Shown piece by piece: positions 54,689-62,415 of a stretch of DNA of 64,000 bases. The notes below the pieces were generated by a model. It searched no databases. It saw only the letters and a list, made by a program, of their open reading frames with translations, and was not told the origin of the DNA. The DNA is from OLB4 sp002050165 (GTDB taxonomy: Bacteria > Bacteroidota > Ignavibacteria > Tepidaquicellales > Tepidaquicellaceae): the NCBI GenBank assembly GCA_030263475.1, contig SZPC01000002.1:124001-188000 (forward strand), in the 5' to 3' direction. Numbering within the stretch: the first letter of the stretch is position 1; each line of letters begins with the position of its first letter. Position numbers and translations under genes: made by a program.

Positions 54689-56695
54689 ATGGATATTAAA
54701 TCTGCCGGGAGAAAAGTTGCTGAACTTAGGAGAAAAATTACTGATGCGGATTACAAATATTACGTGCTTAACCAACCCGATATTGATGACTACAAATACG
54801 ATATGCTATTTACCGAACTCCGGAAAATTGAAAAGGAATTTCCATCTTTAATCACCGCCGATTCACCTACTCAGCGTGTCTCCGAAACCCCAACGAAGAA
54901 ATTCGATACTGTAGTTCACAATACACCGATGTTATCACTTTCCAATTCATACGATTTTTCAGATCTCGATGATTTCGACAGGCGAATTAAAAACGCTTTG
55001 AATGGTGAAAAGTACGAATACGTTTGCGAGCTGAAATTTGACGGACTGGCGGTTTCATTAACTTACCGTAACGGCAAACTTGCAACAGGCGCAACGCGTG
55101 GCGATGGGACGGTTGGCGATAATGTAACTTCAAATCTGAAGACGATTCGTTCAATTCCTCTGAAAGTTGAAGGTATAGACGAGTTTGAAGTTAGGGGAGA
55201 AGTATTTATAAAGAAAGATGATTTTATCAAAATCAATCAGGATCAGGAACGAAACGGTGAAAAGGTTTTCGCGAATCCAAGAAATACCGCCGCAGGTACG
55301 CTTAAACAAAAAGATTCAAAAATGGTAGCTTCAAGACCGTTGAACTTCTTCGCGTATCAGGTTATTTCCGACAACATTTCTCTACCCACACAATTTGAAA
55401 ACCTTGAAATGCTTAGACAGTTGCGGTTTCCGGTGAACGATAAATTTAAAATTGCGGGCAATATCGAAATCGTTAAAGACTATTGCAATCAGATTGAAAA
55501 CATCAGAGATGAACTCCCTTATGAGATTGACGGTGTGGTAGTAAAACTGAATTCACTTAACCAACAAATCCGGCTCGGATCAGTTTCACGTTCGCCGAGG
55601 TGGGCTATTGCCTATAAGTTCAAAGCGAGGCAACAAATCACGAAAGTAAAAGACATTAAATTGCAGGTGGGCAGAATTGGAACGATTACGCCGGTTGCCG
55701 AACTTGAACCGGTGTTCCTTGCCGGTTCCACTATCTCACGCGCAACTCTGCATAACTTTGATGAGATACAACGGCTTGACCTGCGCATCGGCGATTACGT
55801 AAAAATCGAAAAAGGCGGAGATGTTATTCCGAAAATCATTTCAGTTGAAGATAAAGGTAATCATGGTTCGTTACCGAAATTTACCTTTCCGGAAATATGC
55901 CCGGTATGCGCAACGAAACTTTTTAAACCCGACGATGAGGTAAATTACTACTGTCCGAATTTTAATTGCAAAGCACAGGTAAAGGGCAGGCTTGAACACT
56001 TCGTAAGCAGGAATGCAATGGATGTTGAAGGGCTAGGTGAAAATATAATAGAGTTGTTTATAAATCTGGGTTACCTTTCTGATGTTGCTGATATTTACGA
56101 TCTCCACAGGAAAGAAAAAGAGCTGAAATCAATCGAAGGGTTCGGGGAAAAGAGCGTGAACAACTTACTTTCCTCAATTGAGAACTCTAAACAGCGACCG
56201 TTTGAAAAGGTACTTTTTGCACTTGGGATCAGGCATATCGGCGAACGAAGCGCAAAACTGCTGGCTGACCATTTCAAAAGTATGGATGCGATAGCAGGTG
56301 CAAGTCAAAGTGAACTGAATGAGGTGTATGAAATCGGTTTTAAAATGTCTGAAAGTATCGTTACGTTTTTCTCGGATGAAAAAAGTAAATCGCTTTTAAA
56401 CCGTCTTAAAAGTGCCGGTTTAAAATTTGAACAGGAGGTGAGGCAACCGGGACAGCGTTATGAAAATATTATCGGGAAAGTCTTTGTGCTGACAGGGACT
56501 CTGCCTGGTCTAAAGCGCGAACAGGCGAAAGAGCTGATTGAAAATGCGGGCGGAAAAGTTTCATCTTCGGTAAGTAAAAAAACTGATTTCGTACTTGCCG
56601 GTGCCGATGCGGGTAGTAAACTAAAGAAAGCTGAGGAACTCGGAATAAAAATTTTGTCGGAAGACGAGTTCCGGAAAATGTTGCATCCGTCCTGA
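54689..56695 (+). CDS. ligA: NAD-dependent DNA ligase
   Basis: 668 residues, complete. Ia domain at the start (DYKYYVLNQPDIDDYKYDML), adenylation lysine K116 in ELKFDGLAVS, LRNTAAG-like FANPRNTAAGTLKQK, OB fold, a C4 zinc finger (CPVC ... CPNFNC at about 407-429), helix-hairpin-helices and a BRCT domain from about residue 593 (GKVFVLTGTLPGLKREQAKE). Seals nicks in replication and repair using NAD. Last gene in this plus-strand run. Confidence 0.97.
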   Translation: MDIKSAGRKVAELRRKITDADYKYYVLNQPDIDDYKYDMLFTELRKIEKEFPSLITADSPTQRVSETPTKKFDTVVHNTPMLSLSNSYDFSDLDDFDRRIKNALNGEKYEYVCELKFDGLAVSLTYRNGKLATGATRGDGTVGDNVTSNLKTIRSIPLKVEGIDEFEVRGEVFIKKDDFIKINQDQERNGEKVFANPRNTAAGTLKQKDSKMVASRPLNFFAYQVISDNISLPTQFENLEMLRQLRFPVNDKFKIAGNIEIVKDYCNQIENIRDELPYEIDGVVVKLNSLNQQIRLGSVSRSPRWAIAYKFKARQQITKVKDIKLQVGRIGTITPVAELEPVFLAGSTISRATLHNFDEIQRLDLRIGDYVKIEKGGDVIPKIISVEDKGNHGSLPKFTFPEICPVCATKLFKPDDEVNYYCPNFNCKAQVKGRLEHFVSRNAMDVEGLGENIIELFINLGYLSDVADIYDLHRKEKELKSIEGFGEKSVNNLLSSIENSKQRPFEKVLFALGIRHIGERSAKLLADHFKSMDAIAGASQSELNEVYEIGFKMSESIVTFFSDEKSKSLLNRLKSAGLKFEQEVRQPGQRYENIIGKVFVLTGTLPGLKREQAKELIENAGGKVSSSVSKKTDFVLAGADAGSKLKKAEELGIKILSEDEFRKMLHPS

Positions 56696-56872
56696 ATGCG
56701 GATGTATCAAGGCATCTGGCAATTTGCGATTTTATGTTCAATCAAAATTTCTAACATCCCAGCCGATCCCTTCCTTCCTGAGAAAAATGTAAATTTTGTT
56801 TTAAACTGTTGATTGGGTTCGGGCGAGTATGAATTACGCGGGAGAATGTTAAGATAACTGTAAAAATGGATT

Positions 56873-56905
56873 AAGCCGCCCTGCGGTAGTTCCGTAAAGC
56901 GGCTT
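56873..56905 (-). terminator. Possible terminator downstream of the secreted helical protein gene
   Basis: AAGCCGC at 56873-56879 pairs with GCGGCTT at 56899-56905 (19-base loop that itself holds shorter complementary pieces such as TGCGG/CCGTA). On the minus strand a short T-run comes only about nine bases later (AATCCATTTTT). Position 20 bases after the stop codon suits a terminator, but the tail is weak. Confidence 0.45.
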
Positions 56906-56925
56906 GTTTCCGTTAGAAGTGGATT

Positions 56926-57588
56926 TTAATTGAACCGTTCGGGGAATTGTTTTGCAATTCCGTCCGTTAAAATATCGGCGAGTTGAAGCATGTGATGAAG
57001 CGCATCCTCGTAACCTCCGAACGATTGAGTATAGTCACCCTTCAGAATACTGACTGAGTAAGCGATAGTGTGGGTGATGTGCATTTCTAAAGCCGCACCG
57101 GTTTCTTTCGCATTCCAGTTATCAGGATTCGCCGCTGCAAGGAAATCACCGATGTCTTTTGCGTTGGCATACCAGTCTTTAACCGCTTTATCAAGAGCCT
57201 CCTTATTGTCATCTCTTGCAGCCTGCAATACGGGAACGGCATCCTGAATGTGAATCGTCAGTAGTTCAGCAAGTTGATTGCCCGCAGCTTCACCATAAAA
57301 AGGTACGATTGCTGCGCCAATGTCTTTTTGATTCTGGAGTAAACGTTGTAACTTCGCATCTAATCCTTTGGGATCGTTAAAAAATGCATCCACAGTTATC
57401 AAGGTCCAGTACATGTGTGCAGACCACAATTCCCGCATCGCTTTGTTAAGCTCGTAATACTTTTCAGTTTTATGTAACGGAGTTAATTCGGTTGATGCAG
57501 CGCTGTTCATTTCTGAATGATCCATTTGCTGCGCATTTGCGGTAGCTACCGCGATAAATAAACCTAAGATGATTGTTAATTTTTTCAT
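56926..57588 (-). CDS. Secreted all-helical protein of unknown function
   Basis: 220 residues. Signal peptide MKKLTIILGLFIAVATANAQ. The mature part, with LHKTEKYYELNKAMRELWSAH and MHITHTIAYSVSILKGDY, has four to five amphipathic helices and conserved His residues (HSEMN, HMYWTL, HIQDAV, MHITH, HHMLQL), suggesting metal or haem binding. No family I can name. An inverted repeat ACTCT/AGAGT (57609-57621) lies just before the start. It is separated from the zinc-ribbon module by 291 bases. Confidence 0.6.
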   Translation of the reverse strand: MKKLTIILGLFIAVATANAQQMDHSEMNSAASTELTPLHKTEKYYELNKAMRELWSAHMYWTLITVDAFFNDPKGLDAKLQRLLQNQKDIGAAIVPFYGEAAGNQLAELLTIHIQDAVPVLQAARDDNKEALDKAVKDWYANAKDIGDFLAAANPDNWNAKETGAALEMHITHTIAYSVSILKGDYTQSFGGYEDALHHMLQLADILTDGIAKQFPERFN

Positions 57589-57608
57589 TTCTTTTTTTTA
57601 ATTGTTAC

Positions 57609-57621
57609 ACTCTGTTAGAGT
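57609..57621. repeat. ACTCT-GTT-AGAGT inverted repeat before the secreted helical protein
   Basis: Perfect five-base arms with a three-base centre, about 20 bases before the ATG. Possible operator; not tested. Confidence 0.25.
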
Positions 57622-57879
57622 AAGTACTCAATGCAAAGGTTACAAAAAAATTTCGGGGCGGGAAATACGAAGGGGAGCAGAAATCTGAATTTAACGGATA
57701 ATAATTGCTAATTGCCTGAAACGGTCAATAGTCATATTTATCGTTGAAAGTGAATTTTTCATTTCGGGAAGAGGGGAATAACCTGCAAAGCAATACCGGG
57801 TAAGAACTCATTGCTCTTTTTCAAGATTCTGCGTAAATGAAATGTAAACAATCACAGCGCGGGGTCTGTTGCCGGATTT

Positions 57880-58590
57880 TCAACTAAAGAAAGGATTGTT
57901 AATCCTCTCATTCAGATCGCGCTCATATAGTTCTTTTTTATCCGGAATGTTTTCCATCATGAACCCGTAATATTTTCTGTAATATTCTTTCATCGCAGAT
58001 TTATCCCGTTGTCCTCTGATTTTTTCTTCGATGGCTTGTTCTTCAGCGAGGTGATTAATAACGTAATATTCCATTGCGCGGATTCTGTCGTCCGGTTGGT
58101 AGGTGTTTACTGAACCGCATGACTCGCATTTGATATTTATAGCGTTGAATGAGTAAACATTAATATTGAGTTCACCTGCACATTGCGTGCAACGATGGAT
58201 TTTCTTTTCATCAATGTGCGACTTAACATTTTCAAGAACTTTCCTTGCCGCTTTTGCGTATGTTTTCACTTCAAACCTCATGAACTCATCATTCATCCAT
58301 CCGATAAACCTTGTGAGCTTGGAATACTCAGCCCCCTGTGAAAAAACTTGAATGGATTTAATCAGCTCAGCCTGCATCTTACTCCATCCCTCCTCACCCT
58401 TCTGTGAAAGTTGTTCGACAGTCTGGTACTTCAAACCGTTAAGTACATTGTGGATTGGTACAGTATCGAACTGCAACCCCGAGATAATTTCATCCAACGG
58501 AGAATCTGCCTGAGTGAGGATATCATTAAACCGGTCTTTTAATTTACCGAGAAAAGTATCCCATCTTTGAGTTAATTGGCCTGATGACAT
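57880..58590 (-). CDS. Zinc-ribbon protein, third gene of a compact unknown module
   Basis: 236 residues, no signal peptide. Helical N-terminal part, then a zinc ribbon with C134, C137, C155 and C158 (CTQC and CESC, 17 residues between pairs), then an acidic and basic helical end (RGQRDKSAMKEYYRKYYGFM). The first 130 residues are amphipathic helices with no motif I recognise. It starts nine bases after the second gene. Probably cytosolic; zinc ribbons mediate nucleic acid or protein binding. I do not recognise the family. Confidence 0.6.
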   Translation of the reverse strand: MSSGQLTQRWDTFLGKLKDRFNDILTQADSPLDEIISGLQFDTVPIHNVLNGLKYQTVEQLSQKGEEGWSKMQAELIKSIQVFSQGAEYSKLTRFIGWMNDEFMRFEVKTYAKAARKVLENVKSHIDEKKIHRCTQCAGELNINVYSFNAINIKCESCGSVNTYQPDDRIRAMEYYVINHLAEEQAIEEKIRGQRDKSAMKEYYRKYYGFMMENIPDKKELYERDLNERINNPFFS

Positions 58591-58599
58591 AATGTATAA

Positions 58600-59100
58600 T
58601 TAAGCGGGTTCAAATAAAATGCTGCCGCAGAAGAGGCAGTTGTCATATTGCATTTCTTCGAGCCGGGGCGCTCCGCAGTTTTTGCATTTCATGGTAGAGT
58701 GCTTCTCCTTCTGCATCCCTTGCGAATATTTTGTTATTGTAGCTGAAGCATTTTTAAAAATGTCGTTCATACCACCAAATGGTTTTATCTTTTGGTAATA
58801 CGATTTTATTTTAGCATCAATATCAAAATTCCGGATAGCCTCTTCAAGCGCGGGATTACCGGATGAGGAATGTTTGATAAGTATTTTTTCGTACACCTTT
58901 CTAAGTTCTATAGGGAAAGCTCCGCGCGAGATTTTCATTTCAGAATTTAATAATACTGTTTTAATATCGTCACCGAGCGGAGCCACACCGTATGAATTCA
59001 GTATTTTATTCCAGTTCTCATCACCGCCTTTCGCGGACTGGAATGCAGCTCCTGAAACTGCATCAATTTCACGATTGAAATTTTTTATTGCCTCGTCCAT
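58600..59100 (-). CDS. Zinc-ribbon protein, second gene of the unknown module
   Basis: 166 residues. About 135 helical residues, then a C-terminal zinc ribbon with C139, C142, C155 and C158 (MKCKNCGAPRLEEM and NCLFCGSILF). No signal peptide. Three bases separate it from the first gene, nine from the third. Function unknown; the shared zinc-ribbon logic with the following gene suggests a common complex. Confidence 0.6.
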   Translation of the reverse strand: MDEAIKNFNREIDAVSGAAFQSAKGGDENWNKILNSYGVAPLGDDIKTVLLNSEMKISRGAFPIELRKVYEKILIKHSSSGNPALEEAIRNFDIDAKIKSYYQKIKPFGGMNDIFKNASATITKYSQGMQKEKHSTMKCKNCGAPRLEEMQYDNCLFCGSILFEPA

Positions 59101-59103
59101 TAC

Positions 59104-59622
59104 TTAAAATTCTATATCGCTCGCCGATCCCGGACCGGACATGTTTTCGTATTTCGACTTAAATTCGTTCATAAGAGTCTGCATCTTCATACCGAGCGAA
59201 AAGTCACTCATCATTTTACCGCTCCAGTATGAACCTGCGTTTGAATAGTCGGCAACGGTCATTCCAAAATCTTTCAGAACGTCCTGCGCATCCCGACCTT
59301 GCTTGCCGAGTACATCCTGAGCAACCATCGCCTCTACATATTTTTCAAATGAAACACCTTCGCCTGCAGCCCGGGCACCTGTACCGGCATTACCCGATGC
59401 GCTTGAGTTAAACGCCGCAGAATATTTTTGAGTGATTGTAAAAGTTGTGTCGTTCTTCATCCGTGCGAGCCATTCATTGTTTACGCGATCCCACTTCGGA
59501 GCGTCAATCCCGAGTTGTTTACATACATCATCCGTTGTACTCCCTGATACTAACTGTGCGTTCGCCTGCGCCCATTGGTCCAGGGAAATTCCCTCAACCG
59601 GGTCTAAATTTGGATCTGACAT
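59104..59622 (-). CDS. Two-repeat helical protein, first gene of the unknown module
   Basis: 172 residues made of two copies of an about 60-residue helical unit (12-71 and 90-154) joined by a Gly/Ala/Ser linker. Both copies keep the pattern S-[LF]-[DE]-x-[WY] at the start, [LF]-G-[IM] in the middle, and W-x3-M-x2-D (W51/M55/D58 and W133/M137/D140) followed by an aromatic about 13 residues later (F71, F154). No signal, cysteine pairs or enzymatic motif. I do not recognise it with confidence as a named family. A protein-interaction scaffold is the likeliest reading. Confidence 0.65.
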   Translation of the reverse strand: MSDPNLDPVEGISLDQWAQANAQLVSGSTTDDVCKQLGIDAPKWDRVNNEWLARMKNDTTFTITQKYSAAFNSSASGNAGTGARAAGEGVSFEKYVEAMVAQDVLGKQGRDAQDVLKDFGMTVADYSNAGSYWSGKMMSDFSLGMKMQTLMNEFKSKYENMSGPGSASDIEF

Positions 59623-60453
59623 GGTGTTTTGATTTTATGTTTTGGAAAATGTTAATTGAACTGCCCGGTTATTCAGGCAGATACGCAACATAATCAATTC
59701 ATTTTGAAGATTCAATTTTAGTTTTTATTTATGGTGAAAATTTTCCGGCGGATGAATTATCTTAAATCAGATTTATACTATAGCATTATAATGGCGCATT
59801 CGCTTAACAGGTTCGGGTTGCCGGATTTCATGATGATTTCTGGTTAAAGAATAATGAGAAGGATATGAGTTTGCATCGTAATAATCTTGGGATAAAGATT
59901 CTTCTTCAGTCGGAAGTGAAATAAATTTTATTATGAAGACCATCGTTCCGGTAGCAAGAGGGAAAAGGTATCCGAACATTATATAACTATTAAATGAAGA
60001 GAACCGCATTAAAATATTTCCACTATTCTGAGGATTGGCTAAACTTCACTGCGAAAGTTGCCTGAGAAATATAATAGTGTTTGAACAAACGTAATCTCAC
60101 TCTTAATCAACTCTGTTTACTTCAATACTCTTCAGCCGGTGAACGTGTCCTCCTTCGGGCTTATTATCGATTTGCTGACAATAATCATTTCGCACTAAGT
60201 TTTATCGGTTGCTCATTTCCTTCAAAGAGAATGCAAACATTTTCTCCGGTGGGGTTATTAAATATTTCACCCATGAGAAAGTTGCTTTGTAATTGTCCGT
60301 TGTTCGGACAACAATGTAAAAGTTCCTGTCCTTGTGGTTCTGTTGTCTGATTTCAGCCTTTATGATTGAGCAAGTTGAATATCTTGTGCCGGTGTTGAAA
60401 ATTTCCCGGTGAGAACAGGGAGGTGGGTCGTGGCTTAGAATGGTTTTTCATTG
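59623..60453. other. Gene-poor stretch
   Basis: Between the repeat-protein gene and the P-loop kinase. Apart from the 78-codon minus-strand frame and a plus-strand frame at 60081-60350 (89 codons, cysteine-rich end, no family, no ribosome site) nothing convincing is seen. It may hold decayed genes or regulatory DNA of the accessory region. Confidence 0.5.
59773..60009 (-). CDS. Possible small membrane protein
   Basis: 78 residues with one hydrophobic segment (residues about 7-30, SYIMFGYLFPLATGTMVFII) followed by a polar, Tyr/Ser/His-rich tail without low complexity bias. No family; no clear ribosome site. It sits alone in a stretch of more than 800 bases. Could be a real small membrane protein or chance. 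Confidence 0.35.
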   Translation of the reverse strand: MRFSSFNSYIMFGYLFPLATGTMVFIIKFISLPTEEESLSQDYYDANSYPSHYSLTRNHHEIRQPEPVKRMRHYNAIV

Positions 60454-60990
60454 TTATTGATTTTGTATCTGTGCGACAATAACTTTTAATTCATCTGTTA
60501 GTTCATCTTTAGTTTTGTCTTCGTTGTGTATGAAAAAATCCGTTTTGAAATTTTTCTCTCTGACTTTTTCGTTTATCGTCTTTACCTGATCATCTGAAAC
60601 GTTGATGTGAATTGCCTGATCCCTTGTCTTCACTCTGCCAAGACAGGTTTTCCATTCAGCATTTACTCCGATAGTTATAACTTTGAAGTCTTGCGTTAAG
60701 TGCTCAAGCATTGCGTCAAAATAACCGGATAGCCCGGTCGATTCAAAAACTATTTTGTCTTTATCCACCAGACTTTCGCGAATCCCTTTCTCAATTTCTT
60801 CGAAGACTTGTTTTAGGTATGCTTCATTATCAACATCTCTGTCTTTCTTGATTTTCTTAGCCCAATCTTCCACACGGATAAAGTTTATTCCAAACTCCTT
60901 GTCCATAAGAGTTCCAATGAAGGATTTTCCACTCCCTTTTTGTCCAATCAATAAAAATATTTCCTTTCTGTTCCTAGTCATTTTCTTCAT
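60454..60990 (-). CDS. Small P-loop NTPase (nucleotide or metabolite kinase-like)
   Basis: 178 residues. Walker A is LIGQKGSGKSFIG; a lid-like segment with Arg (VKTRDQAIH) and an FESTGLSG loop correspond to the substrate site of AAA_33/shikimate-kinase-like P-loop kinases. No DNA-binding or membrane part. Substrate unknown. Placed alone, directly next to an inverted-repeat segment (61004-61175), so it may be an acquired single-gene cassette. Confidence 0.7.
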   Translation of the reverse strand: MKKMTRNRKEIFLLIGQKGSGKSFIGTLMDKEFGINFIRVEDWAKKIKKDRDVDNEAYLKQVFEEIEKGIRESLVDKDKIVFESTGLSGYFDAMLEHLTQDFKVITIGVNAEWKTCLGRVKTRDQAIHINVSDDQVKTINEKVREKNFKTDFFIHNEDKTKDELTDELKVIVAQIQNQ

Positions 60991-61003
60991 TTTTAACCTG
61001 ACC

Positions 61004-61175
61004 GCTAACGGGTTAGGGCTTTGCGTTCGGGCGGGATTTCAACGCCGAAACATTTAACTAATATACAAATTTTCATAGAAGTACAAAACCTGAATTTTGC
61101 ACTTCAGACTGCCTGACGCAAAACTGGCTTTGGCAGCTGGTGTTCTGCCGTACGTGTCTGCAAACCATTGTTAGC
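61004..61175. repeat. attC-like inverted-repeat segment
   Basis: GCTAAC at 61004-61009 and GTTAGC at 61170-61175 are exact reverse complements bounding about 170 bases. Nested inside, TTTGCGT (61020-61026) and ACGCAAA (61116-61122) are also exact inverted repeats. The first boundary holds a short CTAAC-GG-GTTAG palindrome. This arrangement recalls attC sites and the cassette-flanking repeats seen around acquired genes in Bacteroidota; the core does not match the strict integron consensus. Confidence 0.4.
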
Positions 61176-61288
61176 ATTGAGTTTCTGTGTCATTGTCGTG
61201 TCGGCTGTGTGTCGGGTGTTTTTATTTTTTTAAAATCGTTGGGAAAAAATTTTGAAATTCTTCTCTGCGTTGAAAAGGTGAAAGCTCT

Positions 61289-61332
61289 TTTGCAAGCTTT
61301 GGTCTGTGCGATGGCTTGAAGGGGCTTGCAAA
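61289..61332. repeat. Nine-base inverted repeat before the DUF3644 gene end
   Basis: TTTGCAAGC at 61289-61297 and GCTTGCAAA at 61324-61332 are exact inverted repeats separated by 26 bases, 22 bases after the stop codon of the DUF3644 gene. No strong T-run follows on either strand. Part of the cassette-like spacer. Confidence 0.4.
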
Positions 61333-61353
61333 TGTGTGTGACTGCTGCGTTGG

Positions 61354-62415
61354 CTAATTTGTTTTTCTATACTCTTCCCAAACTTCGTCTATTGATTTCT
61401 TCGCTAATTCACCGTTGATTTTTTCAATTGCCTTTTGACTATATCTGTCAAATAGCACTTTCCCAATTTTGATTTGCTTAAAACATTCAGGGTCGTCTTT
61501 AACATTGAATACCTGAATTGCTGCTGTAACTTTTGGACCTGAATGATTTAACTTTTTTGCAAGCTGGTCTCTGCCTAAGTTATAAAAATCAAGCTCGTTC
61601 ACTCGTTTGATTGCAACGACTGCCGCTCCCTGGGTCCCTTCTGGAACAATCGTTACCGGAATTCCCTCTTGTTTTACTATTCGTAAGTCAAGTGAAGGAC
61701 CGTAGCCATTTTGAGTGAATGTCAAAGTTGAAACACCTGGAAATATTTGATTCCACTCTGAGCCTTGAACCAATTGTTTTGAAAGTTTTTTCAATTCAGC
61801 ATTTGATGGTTGATATTCATTTCCCTGAATTGAATTTTCCATGATTGCCAAGGCACGTAGTTTTTCAATCGCTTCTAATTTTTTTCTACTGCCCGGTTGT
61901 AATAAATTACGGATTTCTTCAACCTCTGTATTGAAGAATACTTGAATGTCAACTGGTGGAGTTGTTGAAAGTGGAAGAACTCTTACTGGTAATTCAGTTT
62001 TTAATTCAATCTCAAAAACATTTCTTACAATATCACGGAAAAGCGTCAAACCTGCTTGTGCTTGAAAATATAAATACTGTTCGGACATCTCTAATGTGTA
62101 ATGCTGTGCTGCGTCCCGCAAGCCATTTATTGATTGTAGTGTCAAGGTTTGCTCCTCATTAAGAAATTTTATTGCTGCATCACTAAAAGATTTCCGAACA
62201 CAGGCACTGAAACCAATTGTTTCTTTTGCCAGCTTCTCTCTTATTTTTCCTCCCTTGTGAAGTATTGCTGCTTTCAAAAGCATTTCAAAAGAATGGTCAA
62301 GGAAAATCAAAACACCGTGAATTCTTCCGCAATCATTTGGACGATTAAACAACTCAATGCTTATTGTCAAAGAGTCAATTGCCTTTTCGTAAAGATGTCT
62401 TGCTTCTTTTTTCAT
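61354..62415 (-). CDS. DUF3644 domain protein
   Basis: 353 residues. The N-terminal 140 residues (HLYEKAIDSLTISIELFNRP, GVLIFLDHSFEMLLKAAILH, INGLRDAAQHYTLEMSEQYL) match the helical DUF3644 domain found near restriction-modification and abortive-infection genes. The rest contains a helix-turn-helix-like stretch and a C-terminal Lys-rich end. It overlaps the hsdM stop by four bases (ATGA), so it is translationally coupled and replaces the hsdS expected here. A defence-accessory role is inferred from context. Confidence 0.65.
   Translation of the reverse strand: MKKEARHLYEKAIDSLTISIELFNRPNDCGRIHGVLIFLDHSFEMLLKAAILHKGGKIREKLAKETIGFSACVRKSFSDAAIKFLNEEQTLTLQSINGLRDAAQHYTLEMSEQYLYFQAQAGLTLFRDIVRNVFEIELKTELPVRVLPLSTTPPVDIQVFFNTEVEEIRNLLQPGSRKKLEAIEKLRALAIMENSIQGNEYQPSNAELKKLSKQLVQGSEWNQIFPGVSTLTFTQNGYGPSLDLRIVKQEGIPVTIVPEGTQGAAVVAIKRVNELDFYNLGRDQLAKKLNHSGPKVTAAIQVFNVKDDPECFKQIKIGKVLFDRYSQKAIEKINGELAKKSIDEVWEEYRKTN

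Noticed and set aside
60081..60350. 89-codon plus-strand frame in the gene-poor stretch
   Set aside because: No ribosome site, no family, odd composition and an end rich in cysteine by chance; kept only as a note on the gap.
61004..61022. Full integron attC core
   Set aside because: The bases do not fit the strict GTTRRRY/RYYYAAC core and no integrase is in the window, so only attC-like is claimed.
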